Source of the DNA: Oligoflexia bacterium
GTDB taxonomy: Bacteria; Bdellovibrionota; UBA1018; CAIMNF01
NCBI GenBank assembly: GCA_903845155.1
Contig: CAIMWN010000232.1
Span: 1 to 61,060, forward strand
Length of the DNA stretch: 61,060 nucleotides
Direction: 5' to 3'
Under the pieces are notes generated by a model. The model had not been told where the DNA came from and ran no database searches. It worked only from the letters and a program-made list of their open reading frames with translations. The position numbers were made by a program, and so were the translations under genes. Positions 6,834 to 15,972 of this stretch are shown here, one piece after another (the first letter of the stretch is position 1; each line of letters opens with the position of its first letter).

Positions 6834-8567
6834 CTATTGCTTCAACAAAGTAGAGTGAGAGAGCAAAACTTCGGTATGAAGACCACCCAAAGAAAGAAAA
6901 TCAATAGAGTTCCCTTTTAGCGATGAAATAGTATTTACCCCATCCACACCTGTACGCCCGTCATTCGAGATTCCAAAAGTGATTGCACCGCAGGCGCCGT
7001 AAACGCCATTTGAAAAGATTTGAACCAAAAAATTATTTTCAACTATTGCATTGGTCACTTCAGGCAATATCGCGCCTGATGCTTCATTTGCACGTTGCCC
7101 CAGAATGCCGGGCCCAGTAGAACCGAATATCTTATTATCTATAATTTGCGGTGAATCCACTCCTGCAAAATAAATCCCACGCGCAAAACCATTAGAGATC
7201 ATATTTCCTTCAATCCTGGTGCCCGGAGAACGCTCAAGTTGCTTCATAAAAACCTGTCCGGTCTCCATGAGCCCATTTTTTCGTAGGCGCTGCATGTCGC
7301 CATCCGAAATAAATGAAATGTAGGAATCACTTTCACGTCCAGGATTCACGGCAATCACTTTTGCTTCACCATAATTTTTTAGACTGTTACTATCCTCAAA
7401 CGCAAATACCTGATTAAGAGAAACTCCATTCTTCGAAGTGATCACCATGGAATTTTTTGAGCTATCCACACTCGTTACCTTTCCATAAAGCCCGGTGGAA
7501 AACGATATTCCATCATCACCAGTCATCTCAACTGAGGAATGAGTAACCGAGTTACCCTCGCCCCCATTAGTGAGGTTGATTCCATCTGCATTGCTTGAGA
7601 TGAGTTGAGCGAGCGCTGCGAAACGCTGATCATTCGGCTTAATCCGTATATTGTCGAAAGTGCAGCCCTTTTGCCATAATACTCCCAGACCAATTGCTGG
7701 CGATGAGAAAATATTAATGGCGTGCGCCGCGTTTCCCTCACCATATGGGGCAGGCGGACGGTTTACAAACGAAAGAGCATTAGCACCATTTCTTCTTTCT
7801 GAAAGACTGAGCAGGTCACCTGTTTTAATCGAACGCGCCGAAGGGTCTGCGTCTAAAAAGAGAAGATGGAGAACTCCATGCGCATCTACCATGGACTGAC
7901 TCGGACTCAGACGTGCAGTGATGCTCGTGAACCCCCCCGTACTTGGGTTTTTTCTTAAAATAAAAACTCTTAATACAGAATTGGCGTCTGTTTTGAGATC
8001 TCGAACGGGGCGCCCGTAAACGGTTCCCAAGATTAGATCTAGCTGCAGTTTTCCATTGGATGCCATAGTGACGTGGGAGGCATCAATCCGCGCACTGGTG
8101 TAGGGAAGATCTAAATCGTAATCAATTGAAAAATCACTTAACGTAACATGAGAAGAGTTGTTGATGATCCAGCCTGCTGCCGTCCGATCGGAAAAATGGA
8201 GCTGAGAGCCGCTTCCTTCAATTGAAACTTGAGTTACACCATTCATAAACAGGTGTGCTGGAATATGAGTGACTACTCCATTTAAGTCTTTTCCATGATC
8301 TGAATCGAAATAATAATTGCCTTTAGGGAAAAGAACCACTGGGATGTGGTGCTTACTCGCATAACTGACCGCCGCTGAAATCGCAAATCCAGCAAAACTT
8401 GCCTCTGCAGGCGCTCCCCTTACGTTTTTCTTATAAATTCCAAGACGAGCCAAATCGGTCGAAATATTAAGGCTGGCGGAACTTGCTTGTGTTAACGGGG
8501 TAATCGCATTCAACAATAAAACAGAAAAGAGAAAATATTTTATTTTCAAAATTGTCATATTACTCAA
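6834..8567 (-). CDS. exported right-handed beta-helix protein, GH28-like motifs
   Basis: The 577-residue protein has a signal peptide (KIKYFLFSVLLLNAITPL, cleavage near TQA) and the repetitive N/D/G-rich pattern of a right-handed parallel beta-helix. Near residue 326 it has NADGIN and near residue 348 TGDDGISF, which parallel the NTDG and GDD catalytic-aspartate motifs of GH28 polygalacturonases. A later block RGIYFAGVDSPQIIDN is shared with the next gene upstream. The two are paralogues, 48 bp apart and in the same direction. A polysaccharide-cleaving or -binding role is plausible; the substrate is unknown. An alternative start is the ATG three codons in. Confidence 0.7.
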   Translation of the reverse strand: MSNMTILKIKYFLFSVLLLNAITPLTQASSASLNISTDLARLGIYKKNVRGAPAEASFAGFAISAAVSYASKHHIPVVLFPKGNYYFDSDHGKDLNGVVTHIPAHLFMNGVTQVSIEGSGSQLHFSDRTAAGWIINNSSHVTLSDFSIDYDLDLPYTSARIDASHVTMASNGKLQLDLILGTVYGRPVRDLKTDANSVLRVFILRKNPSTGGFTSITARLSPSQSMVDAHGVLHLLFLDADPSARSIKTGDLLSLSERRNGANALSFVNRPPAPYGEGNAAHAINIFSSPAIGLGVLWQKGCTFDNIRIKPNDQRFAALAQLISSNADGINLTNGGEGNSVTHSSVEMTGDDGISFSTGLYGKVTSVDSSKNSMVITSKNGVSLNQVFAFEDSNSLKNYGEAKVIAVNPGRESDSYISFISDGDMQRLRKNGLMETGQVFMKQLERSPGTRIEGNMISNGFARGIYFAGVDSPQIIDNKIFGSTGPGILGQRANEASGAILPEVTNAIVENNFLVQIFSNGVYGACGAITFGISNDGRTGVDGVNTISSLKGNSIDFLSLGGLHTEVLLSHSTLLKQ

Positions 8568-8615
8568 TCATATACAAAATTGGGTAGACCCACATCATTT
8601 CTTTAAGAATGCGTA

Positions 8616-11162
8616 TCATTTCAATAAATAGTCTAATACGTTGTTTTCTTGAGCACACAAAGGGGCCAACGAACCACCCACAGAAGCGGTAGCTAGATTC
8701 AGAACATCACAATAGTTATCATGAACATTTGTAGTCTCGGCAGGTTGGGCGCTGGTCCACCTGCCACCATCTCGGAATCCATAGTTTGAACGACTTTCTG
8801 AAATCACACTTATCGAGTTGGCATCATCTATCGGTAAACTTAATAAATAACCCTGCTTATAATCAATGTTATTACCAGAAATGAGAGAAATGCTGTTCGG
8901 GGACGACTGAGCAGTGGAAGCTCCTGCATTGACATTGTCGATTTGAATCGCCCCAACTTTCTCTCCGTTTTGGCCGTAGTTTCCGATACTAAAAATATTC
9001 GAAAGGACATTATTCGTAATGCTCACCGAAGTGACGTTCGGTAAAATCCAGGATCCGGGCCGAAACTCTTTTTGACCTAAAATACCGGGCCCTACAGTAC
9101 GGGTAATTAAATTTGAGTCGATCACGGGAGAATAAACCCCAGCGAAAAAAATACCCCTCGAAAAGCCATCGAAGACGGAATTTTTTTGGATGAGCACATT
9201 CGGCATTCGATCCAGTTTACCCTTAATTACATACATCCTGTTCGTTTGGTTGACGGCATCGGACACCGCCGCTGGAGCCTTTATCGAATTATAAAAATTA
9301 ACCGCCTGAGAGATTACGTCAAACTGAACGGTCAACTGAACCACGCCAGGACACTCACCTGGAGCAGAGGAAGGTGTGGGTGTCGCGCTTATCGTAGCAG
9401 CCCCCATTTCCCCCAAGCCAGAAGAAAAGCCAATCCTTTGAAAGCCAATCCCTTGATTGAGGGCTATTCCCGGCGCAATCGTCGGAAGATTTAGCGGATA
9501 CTCGGAGTTCGTCAAAAATACGAAACTAACACTTGAGCCAGATTGCTTTGGTAAGGAAGCACCACTAATCGGGATAGCGCATGACGGGTTTTCAGCATTA
9601 TAGAAATTGGTCAGGACTTCTCCGATATTGCTTGTCGCAAACGAAATCCCATCATCACCCGCGTTCGCCACTAATGAGTTTTTTACGGTATATGAATACA
9701 AACCTGAAGTTACAAGCTCGCCCTCCCCCGCATTGATTCCATCTGCATTTGCAGAAATCAGTGCAGGCCAACGGGCATACTGTTTATAATTATCCATATA
9801 ATGGTAAACCCCGCTAGGAGGAGCGACCACCAAGTGGTCGACCACAAAACCCTTTTGCGATGTAGCCTGAAACCCTGGGCCTGGAGAAGAAAGAATAAAA
9901 ATATTTTTGGCTTGATTTTGATCACCCGTCGTTAGGCCATAAGGCCTTATGTTTTCAAATTTCAAAGCGGCAACGCCATCATGGCGCTCAGTAACCACAA
10001 TAAAATCACCATTTGCAATCTCGGTTGCGAAGCGATTGGGTAAGGTTGACTGTAGTGGCTTCACTGAAACATTGTACATAAAGGTCATTGTTTTTTTAAC
10101 ATTTACGGAAGTAGACGAAGCTGTGGCCGGAAGTGAAGCATCTACGGGCGTAAAAGAATCCCTATCTGCTTCTAAATTAGGACTTAATCCCGTCGCAATA
10201 ATTTGAGGCAACCCGGGGGTTGCGCTTGGACTTGGATTAACAGGAATTCTCACAACATGCGCAAGAATTTCGGAATCGGCATCATTATCGGCATTTTTGG
10301 TTGAAAAATTAGAAAGAGTCTCGGGGTGATAGGGCAAAACAAGATTCGTTGCAACGGAGACTTGATAGGTGCTAAATGCAACACCATTGGCAATACCAGA
10401 AGAAATAAACGTCCTGCTCGGTTTTTGGGTGACTTGATACACGCGGTAAGGAAGGGAATCGTCGCTCCCAAAATAGTCTAAAAGCATGTTTTGAATGGTG
10501 ACGTGACTCGCCTCTTTAAAATAAAATCCATGAATGCTTCGACTGAGAAACCGAAACATCGTGTTTCCACCATCGATAAGCAGATTTTTGCTTGAAAGCA
10601 AAATCACATGTGCAGACACTCCTTGCTGAGACGCGCCCGCCGGAACCATCACATTTCCACTCGAGGCGAATTTGATGACTTTTTGCCCAGATGGTTTCCA
10701 ATAATTATAGGATAAAGTTAAAATTTGATCCACTTGACTCAGGAGAGATCCCAAGTCGGCGAACATATTATTACAAGCCGAGCCGGACTGCGCAGTGATT
10801 AAACTCTGATAGTCGAATATTTGTCCTGATCCTACTTTTTGAGCACAAACATTAAAAAGGGAATCAGATCCTTTATAATACTGAAATCTAGGATAAGGGG
10901 TCGAAGCGCAACTCATGCTTTGAATTGCTTCTAGACAACTCCCAGCTGTTGTTATTTTCGATAAATCGTAAACCACATCATTGCCCACCACTGTCGCACA
11001 ACTTTGCTGAGCGAGAGTGAGTTTACTATAATCATTCACTAAAGGATTTAACTGACATGCCACGGTTGGGGTTGGACTTAACGGCTGTGCAAACACACTT
11101 GATGAAAAAACTGATAAATAGAAGTATAAAAATTTAATGAATGAAATACAAAATATTTTCAC
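8616..11162 (-). CDS. large exported right-handed beta-helix protein, paralogue of the next gene
   Basis: The 848-residue protein has a signal peptide (FIKFLYFYLSVFSSSVFAQ) and a Cys-containing N-terminal domain of about 140 residues that its shorter paralogue lacks. It then has a parallel beta-helix with the same landmarks: NADGIN near residue 471, AGDDGISF near 502, RGIFFAGVYSP near 680 and GPGILGQK soon after. Ser/Thr/Pro-rich linkers (for example ATPTPSSAPG) interrupt the helix. The GTG start is supported by GGAGGG a few bases upstream and by a good promoter at 11215-11243. The aspartates resemble those of GH28 enzymes, so a secreted polysaccharide-active enzyme is the best guess. Confidence 0.7.
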   Translation of the reverse strand: MKIFCISFIKFLYFYLSVFSSSVFAQPLSPTPTVACQLNPLVNDYSKLTLAQQSCATVVGNDVVYDLSKITTAGSCLEAIQSMSCASTPYPRFQYYKGSDSLFNVCAQKVGSGQIFDYQSLITAQSGSACNNMFADLGSLLSQVDQILTLSYNYWKPSGQKVIKFASSGNVMVPAGASQQGVSAHVILLSSKNLLIDGGNTMFRFLSRSIHGFYFKEASHVTIQNMLLDYFGSDDSLPYRVYQVTQKPSRTFISSGIANGVAFSTYQVSVATNLVLPYHPETLSNFSTKNADNDADSEILAHVVRIPVNPSPSATPGLPQIIATGLSPNLEADRDSFTPVDASLPATASSTSVNVKKTMTFMYNVSVKPLQSTLPNRFATEIANGDFIVVTERHDGVAALKFENIRPYGLTTGDQNQAKNIFILSSPGPGFQATSQKGFVVDHLVVAPPSGVYHYMDNYKQYARWPALISANADGINAGEGELVTSGLYSYTVKNSLVANAGDDGISFATSNIGEVLTNFYNAENPSCAIPISGASLPKQSGSSVSFVFLTNSEYPLNLPTIAPGIALNQGIGFQRIGFSSGLGEMGAATISATPTPSSAPGECPGVVQLTVQFDVISQAVNFYNSIKAPAAVSDAVNQTNRMYVIKGKLDRMPNVLIQKNSVFDGFSRGIFFAGVYSPVIDSNLITRTVGPGILGQKEFRPGSWILPNVTSVSITNNVLSNIFSIGNYGQNGEKVGAIQIDNVNAGASTAQSSPNSISLISGNNIDYKQGYLLSLPIDDANSISVISESRSNYGFRDGGRWTSAQPAETTNVHDNYCDVLNLATASVGGSLAPLCAQENNVLDYLLK

Positions 11163-11214
11163 GCTACCCTCCCCGCCTTTATCAGTAAGATGTTCAAACC
11201 CATCCGCTTAAACC

Positions 11215-11243
11215 ATTGTAACTGATCAACGCGCAGCACTCAA
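11215..11243 (-). promoter_or_regulatory. sigma-70 type promoter of the beta-helix genes
   Basis: Read on the minus strand, TTGAGT (11243-11238) and TACAAT (11220-11215) are separated by exactly 17 bases, about 50 bp before the GTG of the 848-residue gene. Upstream of it lies a hairpin TGTGTC-AAGGCA-GACACA that could be the terminator or an operator of the preceding gene. Confidence 0.55.
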
Positions 11244-11351
11244 TGTGTCTGCCTTGACACATATTAAGACGCACGGGTGCGCGAAAGAAATTCTAAATAG
11301 TCTTACTATAGCGCGAGTTTGCCACTCTAGGGTGAGGCTGTTGAATCGTTC

Positions 11352-11735
11352 TTAATGAACGAATTCGAAACGGTGCCCGAGAATGCTGGTAGCACTCATT
11401 TTTTCTTCCTCTTCTTTGCAAGCAATGCAAAGAGTGGTGGTAGGGCGGGCTTGAAGGCGGCGGAGCTCAATTGGTTCTTCACAGCTTTGGCATGCACCGT
11501 ATGAGCCTTCATCGATTCTTTTGAGGGCTTCAGTGATTTTTCTAAGAGTAAACGTCTCGCGGTTCTTAAGCTGCATTCTCATGCTTTGTTCGATGTCAGC
11601 ATTTGCCTGGTCGACTTCGTCTTTGTCTTCAGGCCTTACCATCAGGTTTTCATCCACGATAGTTACATTCATTAAAATTTGATCACGCTGTTCCGTGAAT
11701 ATCTTTTTAAACCGAACTAGGTCCGTTTTTCTCAT
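11352..11735 (-). CDS. DksA/TraR-family zinc-finger protein, second copy
   Basis: The 127-residue protein is a paralogue of the one at 4850-5260, alike from the coiled coil (IEQSMRMQLKNRE) through the zinc finger CQSC...CIAC (about residues 79-103). Its coiled-coil tip reads DEVDQA, an exact DxxDxA as in active DksA, whereas the other copy has serine in place of the alanine. It follows the mglA-like gene by 30 bp in the same direction and is probably co-transcribed with dnaX-recR-mglA. It is shorter than E. coli DksA (151 residues). It probably binds RNA polymerase; regulation of stable RNA is inferred from the family only. Confidence 0.86.
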   Translation of the reverse strand: MRKTDLVRFKKIFTEQRDQILMNVTIVDENLMVRPEDKDEVDQANADIEQSMRMQLKNRETFTLRKITEALKRIDEGSYGACQSCEEPIELRRLQARPTTTLCIACKEEEEKMSATSILGHRFEFVH

Positions 11736-11765
11736 TCAGTAATTTCCCCAATACTCTGTTGTTAA

Positions 11766-12359
11766 TCAATTTCCCCTCAATCCTCTTAAAGCATCTATCA
11801 CCATTTGGCTAATACATTCTAATGTCTCCATCACACCTTCGCCCCTGTTGGCCACTGCTTCAAAGTGAGGATACTTTTTTGGATTGAAACTCATTTCCAA
11901 TTCTTGAACACTTGCGGCGTTAGAAATGTCGCGCTTATTATATTGAAAAACTAGCGGAATTCTCGCTAGATCGTAACCTTGTCTCTCTAGCGCTTTTTGA
12001 AAATGATCAAACGCTTCAAGGTTGGCTTCCATTCTTTCGGGGGCAGAATCGACAACAAATACTACTCCATCAACACCCTTCAAAATAAAATCACGCGACG
12101 CTTCGTAAAACGTCTGTCCAGGGATGGTATAGAGATGAAATCTAGTTTTATACCCACGCACCTCGCCAATGGAGAGAGGTAAAAAATCAAAAAACAGGGT
12201 TCGCTCATTCTCAGTACTGAGTGAAACGAGCTTTCCGGCTCTGTCATTTTGGGTGTTCTCGTAGATATATTGAACGTTCGTGGTCTTTCCAGAGAGCCCG
12301 GTACCCACATATACTATTTTACAATTAACTTCTTTGGAGACGGCGTTGACAAAACTCAT
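11766..12359 (-). CDS. mglA: MglA-type small Ras-like GTPase
   Basis: MglA GTPases set cell polarity and control gliding or twitching in myxobacteria, and a homologue influences prey invasion in Bdellovibrio. The 197-residue protein has the P-loop GTGLSGKT near residue 18, the switch-II region TIPGQTFYEASR near residue 80 with the family's PGQ, and the guanine-specificity motif QYNKRD near 139. The C-terminal helix ends with LECISQMVIDALRG. No lipidation site is visible. It sits 2 bp after recR and 30 bp before the second dksA-like gene. Its GAP partner MglB is not in the window. Confidence 0.92.
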   Translation of the reverse strand: MSFVNAVSKEVNCKIVYVGTGLSGKTTNVQYIYENTQNDRAGKLVSLSTENERTLFFDFLPLSIGEVRGYKTRFHLYTIPGQTFYEASRDFILKGVDGVVFVVDSAPERMEANLEAFDHFQKALERQGYDLARIPLVFQYNKRDISNAASVQELEMSFNPKKYPHFEAVANRGEGVMETLECISQMVIDALRGLRGN

Positions 12360-12361
12360 AA

Positions 12362-12955
12362 TTAGCGTTGCATCTCTACCCTGTTTTCAAGGGCTTTTCC
12401 TAATGTTTGTCTATCTGTGAACTCAATGGTTCCGCCAAACGGAATTCCATAAGCCACTTGTGAGGTTTTAATTCCAGTTGGTTTTAAAAGTCTGGATAAA
12501 TAAAGAGAAGTGGCCTCACCCTCAACGGATGGATTAATGGCAAAAATAACTTCCTTTACATCCTTTTCGCGCATGCGAACAAAAAGTTCTTTCATTTTTA
12601 GATCTTCGGGGCCAATTCCATCAAGTGGCGACAAAATGCCGTGAAGGACATGATACACGCCGCGATATGACCCAGTTCTTTCAATCGGAGTAACATCGCT
12701 AGGACGCTCAACGACGCAGATGATGCTCGTGTCTCTTTTGGCATCGGAACAGATCTCGCATTTTTCATTTTCTGAAAAATTAAAACACTCGTCACAATAA
12801 CGAAGTTTTTGCTTCGCATCCCTCAACGCCTGCGCAAGGCTATCGGCGTAACTTTCGTCTTGATTTAAAATAAAGTAAGCAAGGCGGGTTGCAGATTTTT
12901 CCCCAATCCCAGGAAGCTTCGATAGTTCAAAAATAAGTTTTGATAAGGGATTCAT
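12362..12955 (-). CDS. recR: recombination protein RecR
   Basis: RecR works with RecO and RecF to load RecA onto gapped DNA. The 197-residue protein shows the helix-hairpin-helix region (LPGIGEKSATRLA, about residues 14-26), a four-cysteine zinc finger CDECFNFSENEKCEIC (about 55-70) and a TOPRIM domain with VVERPSDV and INPSVEGEATSLYL. Length and order are standard. Its ATG overlaps the dnaX stop region by 4 bp (12952-12955). In most bacteria a ybaB/ebfC gene lies between dnaX and recR; here it is missing and the two genes are directly coupled. Confidence 0.96.
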   Translation of the reverse strand: MNPLSKLIFELSKLPGIGEKSATRLAYFILNQDESYADSLAQALRDAKQKLRYCDECFNFSENEKCEICSDAKRDTSIICVVERPSDVTPIERTGSYRGVYHVLHGILSPLDGIGPEDLKMKELFVRMREKDVKEVIFAINPSVEGEATSLYLSRLLKPTGIKTSQVAYGIPFGGTIEFTDRQTLGKALENRVEMQR

Positions 12956-14802
12956 GAATCTCTTTCTACAATTTCAATATGAGTGAGTTCGGCACCGAAA
13001 AGTGATCTAGCTTCTTGAACCACTTCATTATTGAGGATGTTTTGCATTTTCCTATTTTTAATTTCGTCCTGAAGCCTCACTGTCTTCTCTGCCATGCTTT
13101 CGCCTGTGTGCGTGGAGAAATACGCTTCGGGAGAGGTTTTAAAGCCAAAGTAATTTTCCGCAGCCAGAGTCAACTGATCTCTAAAAACTTTCTGCATGAG
13201 CTGATCGGCTTTTACTTTATCGCGCTCTCTGAAGCCGAGCTTAAAAACGGAGTCGTTCTCATCGGGCAGCTTCCATTCCACCACTGATTCGAGCGTGACG
13301 GCTAAAACTGGTTTTTGCACAAAACACAACTCAATGAAACCTTCCCACGTTTTAGGCCCCGCGGTTTTGGGTAAAGAGATTTTTTCAAAGGTGCTGGCTT
13401 GCGCAGGCGCTGAGTTTGTATTGGTCATCGGATGATCGAAAAGTGATGATGACGGTGTAGATTGCGGTGGTTTTACTACTTCCACCACTGCGGGAGCATC
13501 TTTCTGAACTAGATTATTTGTAACTTGGTGCTGCTTTTCAGCCACTAAAACCTGCGGTGTCACGATCGGTACATTCGGTATTGTGTTTGAACCTACGTTT
13601 ACTTTTGGGGCTACTTTAACGGGCGCGCTTGGGACTTGCCTGGGTAACCTTTCGTCGGCTTCTTCATTGATCGAATCTGCGTTCGTATCTAGTTTTACGA
13701 TCGTCTCTGCAAGCGCAGTTTTAATCACGAGCAAATCAAAAATTAATTTTGGCTGGGCCGCGCGCGAGAGAAGATCGAGCCCGTGGTGGAAAACCTGAAA
13801 AATCAGTTCATTCTCTTCAAGGGGTCTTGAGTTTTTTAGACTCTCAATTTGCTTTAACTCATCATCATTAAAATGAGTTTCAGGCTTCTCCACCCCCACT
13901 TGCATCAAAATGAGCGCGTGAAGCATTTCAATCAGAACCTTAAGGAGCACGCGAAGATCTACGCCTTGCGTAAATGCAGTCTGAACCACATGGAGTGCCG
14001 CCTTGGCATCGCGTTCAATAATATTTTTAAGCAAAGCAAAAACGAGCTCAGTTCCGATGAGCCCAATGCTTTCTCGAACTGCCTGTGCTGTAACCTTCAT
14101 CCCCGAAAACGAAATGACCTGATCGAGAATTGAAAGCGCATCCCGCATCGAGCCTTCTGCTGATCGCGCGATGAGATTCAAGGCCGATTCCTCTGCGGTA
14201 ATCTTTTCTGCAGCTAAAATGCCTTTCATGCATTCGGTAATTTGAGCAATATTCACGCGTTTAAAATCAAAGCGTTGGCAACGACCTAAAATCGTTTCAG
14301 GAATCTTATGGGATTCAGTGGTCGCAAAAATAAAGACCACGTGTTCCGGCGGTTCTTCCAAAGTTTTTAAAAGCGCATTAAAGGCAGCGCTCGAAAGCAT
14401 GTGAACTTCATCAATTATATAAATTTTATACAAACCACTTGAGGGTAGAAATTTTGCGTTCTCGCGAATCTCTCTCACGGAGTCGACACCATTATTGGAT
14501 GCTCCATCAATTTCAAGGACATTGACACTATTCCCGAGTGCAATTTCTTTACAATCTGAACACTGATCGCATGAATAAATAATGCCATCTCGTTCTACCG
14601 CGTTCTCACAACGAAGGGCCTTGGAAAAAATTCTCGCAATGGATGTTTTGCCAATCCCACGTGACCCTGAAAAAACGTATGCCTGATGGGTCCTCTTCAG
14701 TTTAATGGCATTAACTAGGGTGCGCACGACGGACTGCTGCCCAACAATGTCGGAAAACTGCTTGGGACGATATTTACGCGCTAGTACTAAGTATGAACTC
14801 AC
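12952..14802 (-). CDS. dnaX: DNA polymerase III subunit gamma/tau
   Basis: DnaX is the AAA+ clamp-loader subunit that organises the replicative polymerase. The 616 residues start with ARKYRPKQFSDIVGQ, then Walker A GSRGIGKTSIA (about residue 45), a four-cysteine zinc module (CENA...CDQCSDCKEI) and Walker B IYIIDEVHML, followed by the sensor-1 region VFIFATTESHKIP. A Pro/Val/Thr-rich linker (about residues 385-475) separates the ATPase part from the tau-type C-terminal domain (WEGFIELCFVQKPVLA). I found no slippery A-AAA-AAG sequence of the kind used to make a short gamma form. The start is GTG. It lies 15 bp after the metalloprotease gene. Confidence 0.96.
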   Translation of the reverse strand: MSSYLVLARKYRPKQFSDIVGQQSVVRTLVNAIKLKRTHQAYVFSGSRGIGKTSIARIFSKALRCENAVERDGIIYSCDQCSDCKEIALGNSVNVLEIDGASNNGVDSVREIRENAKFLPSSGLYKIYIIDEVHMLSSAAFNALLKTLEEPPEHVVFIFATTESHKIPETILGRCQRFDFKRVNIAQITECMKGILAAEKITAEESALNLIARSAEGSMRDALSILDQVISFSGMKVTAQAVRESIGLIGTELVFALLKNIIERDAKAALHVVQTAFTQGVDLRVLLKVLIEMLHALILMQVGVEKPETHFNDDELKQIESLKNSRPLEENELIFQVFHHGLDLLSRAAQPKLIFDLLVIKTALAETIVKLDTNADSINEEADERLPRQVPSAPVKVAPKVNVGSNTIPNVPIVTPQVLVAEKQHQVTNNLVQKDAPAVVEVVKPPQSTPSSSLFDHPMTNTNSAPAQASTFEKISLPKTAGPKTWEGFIELCFVQKPVLAVTLESVVEWKLPDENDSVFKLGFRERDKVKADQLMQKVFRDQLTLAAENYFGFKTSPEAYFSTHTGESMAEKTVRLQDEIKNRKMQNILNNEVVQEARSLFGAELTHIEIVERDS

Positions 14803-14817
14803 GATTAAATTGGTAGC

Positions 14818-15930
14818 CTATTCAGCGGGAAAATTCAATTTCCAAATCAATTCCAGCTTCCCAGAATCCCAACCCTTTTGAATGAGACGTTGTTTCATAG
14901 ACTTGATGGATGACGCATGCATACCAAGGGTGTCTTTAAGTAGGTGTAAAAAAGTTTCTTCCATCGTCTCGCCATCGTCATGCAGGTCCACGATGTCCCA
15001 AAGGAAGCTCATCACTCTCCATTCACTTTGCGATTTTCCACAAACATCGGTAGGGACATTTTCAATCTGAATCGGCGCGCGCCTCGGAACCATGTACTCA
15101 AAGCGTGCATCTGGGTCTCTCAAGTTGAGATGAACCCACGCCGAAAAAAACGAAGCCCATCCTTCGGATAGTCCCAAAGCATCTGAGTAGCACTCATCAA
15201 TTTTGTGTGAGCCCCCGCCAAAAACGCCGATGTTTGCTTGATCATAAATCGCATGCCCCATTTCATGCGTCACCACATCCCATTGGTACCCTAATGTGAG
15301 ATGTACTGTATCTGATGAATAATAATCGCCGTTAGCCGGCCAAATGAAGGTAATCTGGCGTTTCCAAAACGCGAGACTCGCCTCTTTCAGAAGTTTTTTC
15401 TCAGCCTTAACCGCCGTTTGCCAAACTGCGACCGCCTGCCCGGCCGGTGTGGTCTCCTCAAAAATAAACTTCTGTGCAACTCCACACTTTCCGCTCACAT
15501 GAATTTCATAGGGAGCGTTTCCAACTGAAACCTGATAGCGAACTGATTGAAGAGTAATGCTCACTGAATAATTCCCTGACTCACATTTTGCATCCCGAAT
15601 CACACCCGCCTCATCAGAGCGATAAGCGTTGTAACTGGTAGAACCCGGAAGTTGTGCTTTAAAACTCAGTCCCTCAACCGGAACCTCATGACCTTTGACG
15701 AGTCTTACAAATTGAATCGCAAGGCCTTGAACTTGAACACCCTCCAAAACTCGGTCTGGCTTCAATAAGTTCCCAGAATGAAAATGTTGATTCATGATTT
15801 CTTTTGCCTGAGCTGCGTTTATTCCCGAAATTTCGCTGTCATCGACTCTTAAAAATTGCGCATACGTTGAAGAAATAAACGGGATCGAAAAAACAAGAAG
15901 GGCAATGATTTTGGACGCTTGAGTTTGCAT
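14818..15930 (-). CDS. secreted gluzincin-type zinc metalloprotease
   Basis: The 370-residue protein has a signal peptide (IIALLVFSIPFISSTYAQ). After an N-terminal part of about 200 residues, which includes a small beta-rich region, comes the zinc site HEMGH near residue 221. About 30 residues later comes LSEGWASFFSAW, whose glutamate is the likely third zinc ligand, so it is a gluzincin by motif. I cannot name the MEROPS family. It follows the subtilase gene by 42 bp in the same orientation, so two exported proteases of different mechanism are probably co-expressed. dnaX follows after 15 bp. In a predator this pair could act on prey proteins, which is inference. Confidence 0.78.
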   Translation of the reverse strand: MQTQASKIIALLVFSIPFISSTYAQFLRVDDSEISGINAAQAKEIMNQHFHSGNLLKPDRVLEGVQVQGLAIQFVRLVKGHEVPVEGLSFKAQLPGSTSYNAYRSDEAGVIRDAKCESGNYSVSITLQSVRYQVSVGNAPYEIHVSGKCGVAQKFIFEETTPAGQAVAVWQTAVKAEKKLLKEASLAFWKRQITFIWPANGDYYSSDTVHLTLGYQWDVVTHEMGHAIYDQANIGVFGGGSHKIDECYSDALGLSEGWASFFSAWVHLNLRDPDARFEYMVPRRAPIQIENVPTDVCGKSQSEWRVMSFLWDIVDLHDDGETMEETFLHLLKDTLGMHASSIKSMKQRLIQKGWDSGKLELIWKLNFPAE

Positions 15931-15972
15931 GGTTCCATCCTATGATGCGGTCATTGCACACTCAAATGAATT

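Noticed and set aside
12952-14802. Programmed frameshift in dnaX for a short gamma subunit
   Set aside because: No slippery A-rich heptamer of the A-AAA-AAG type was seen on the coding strand.
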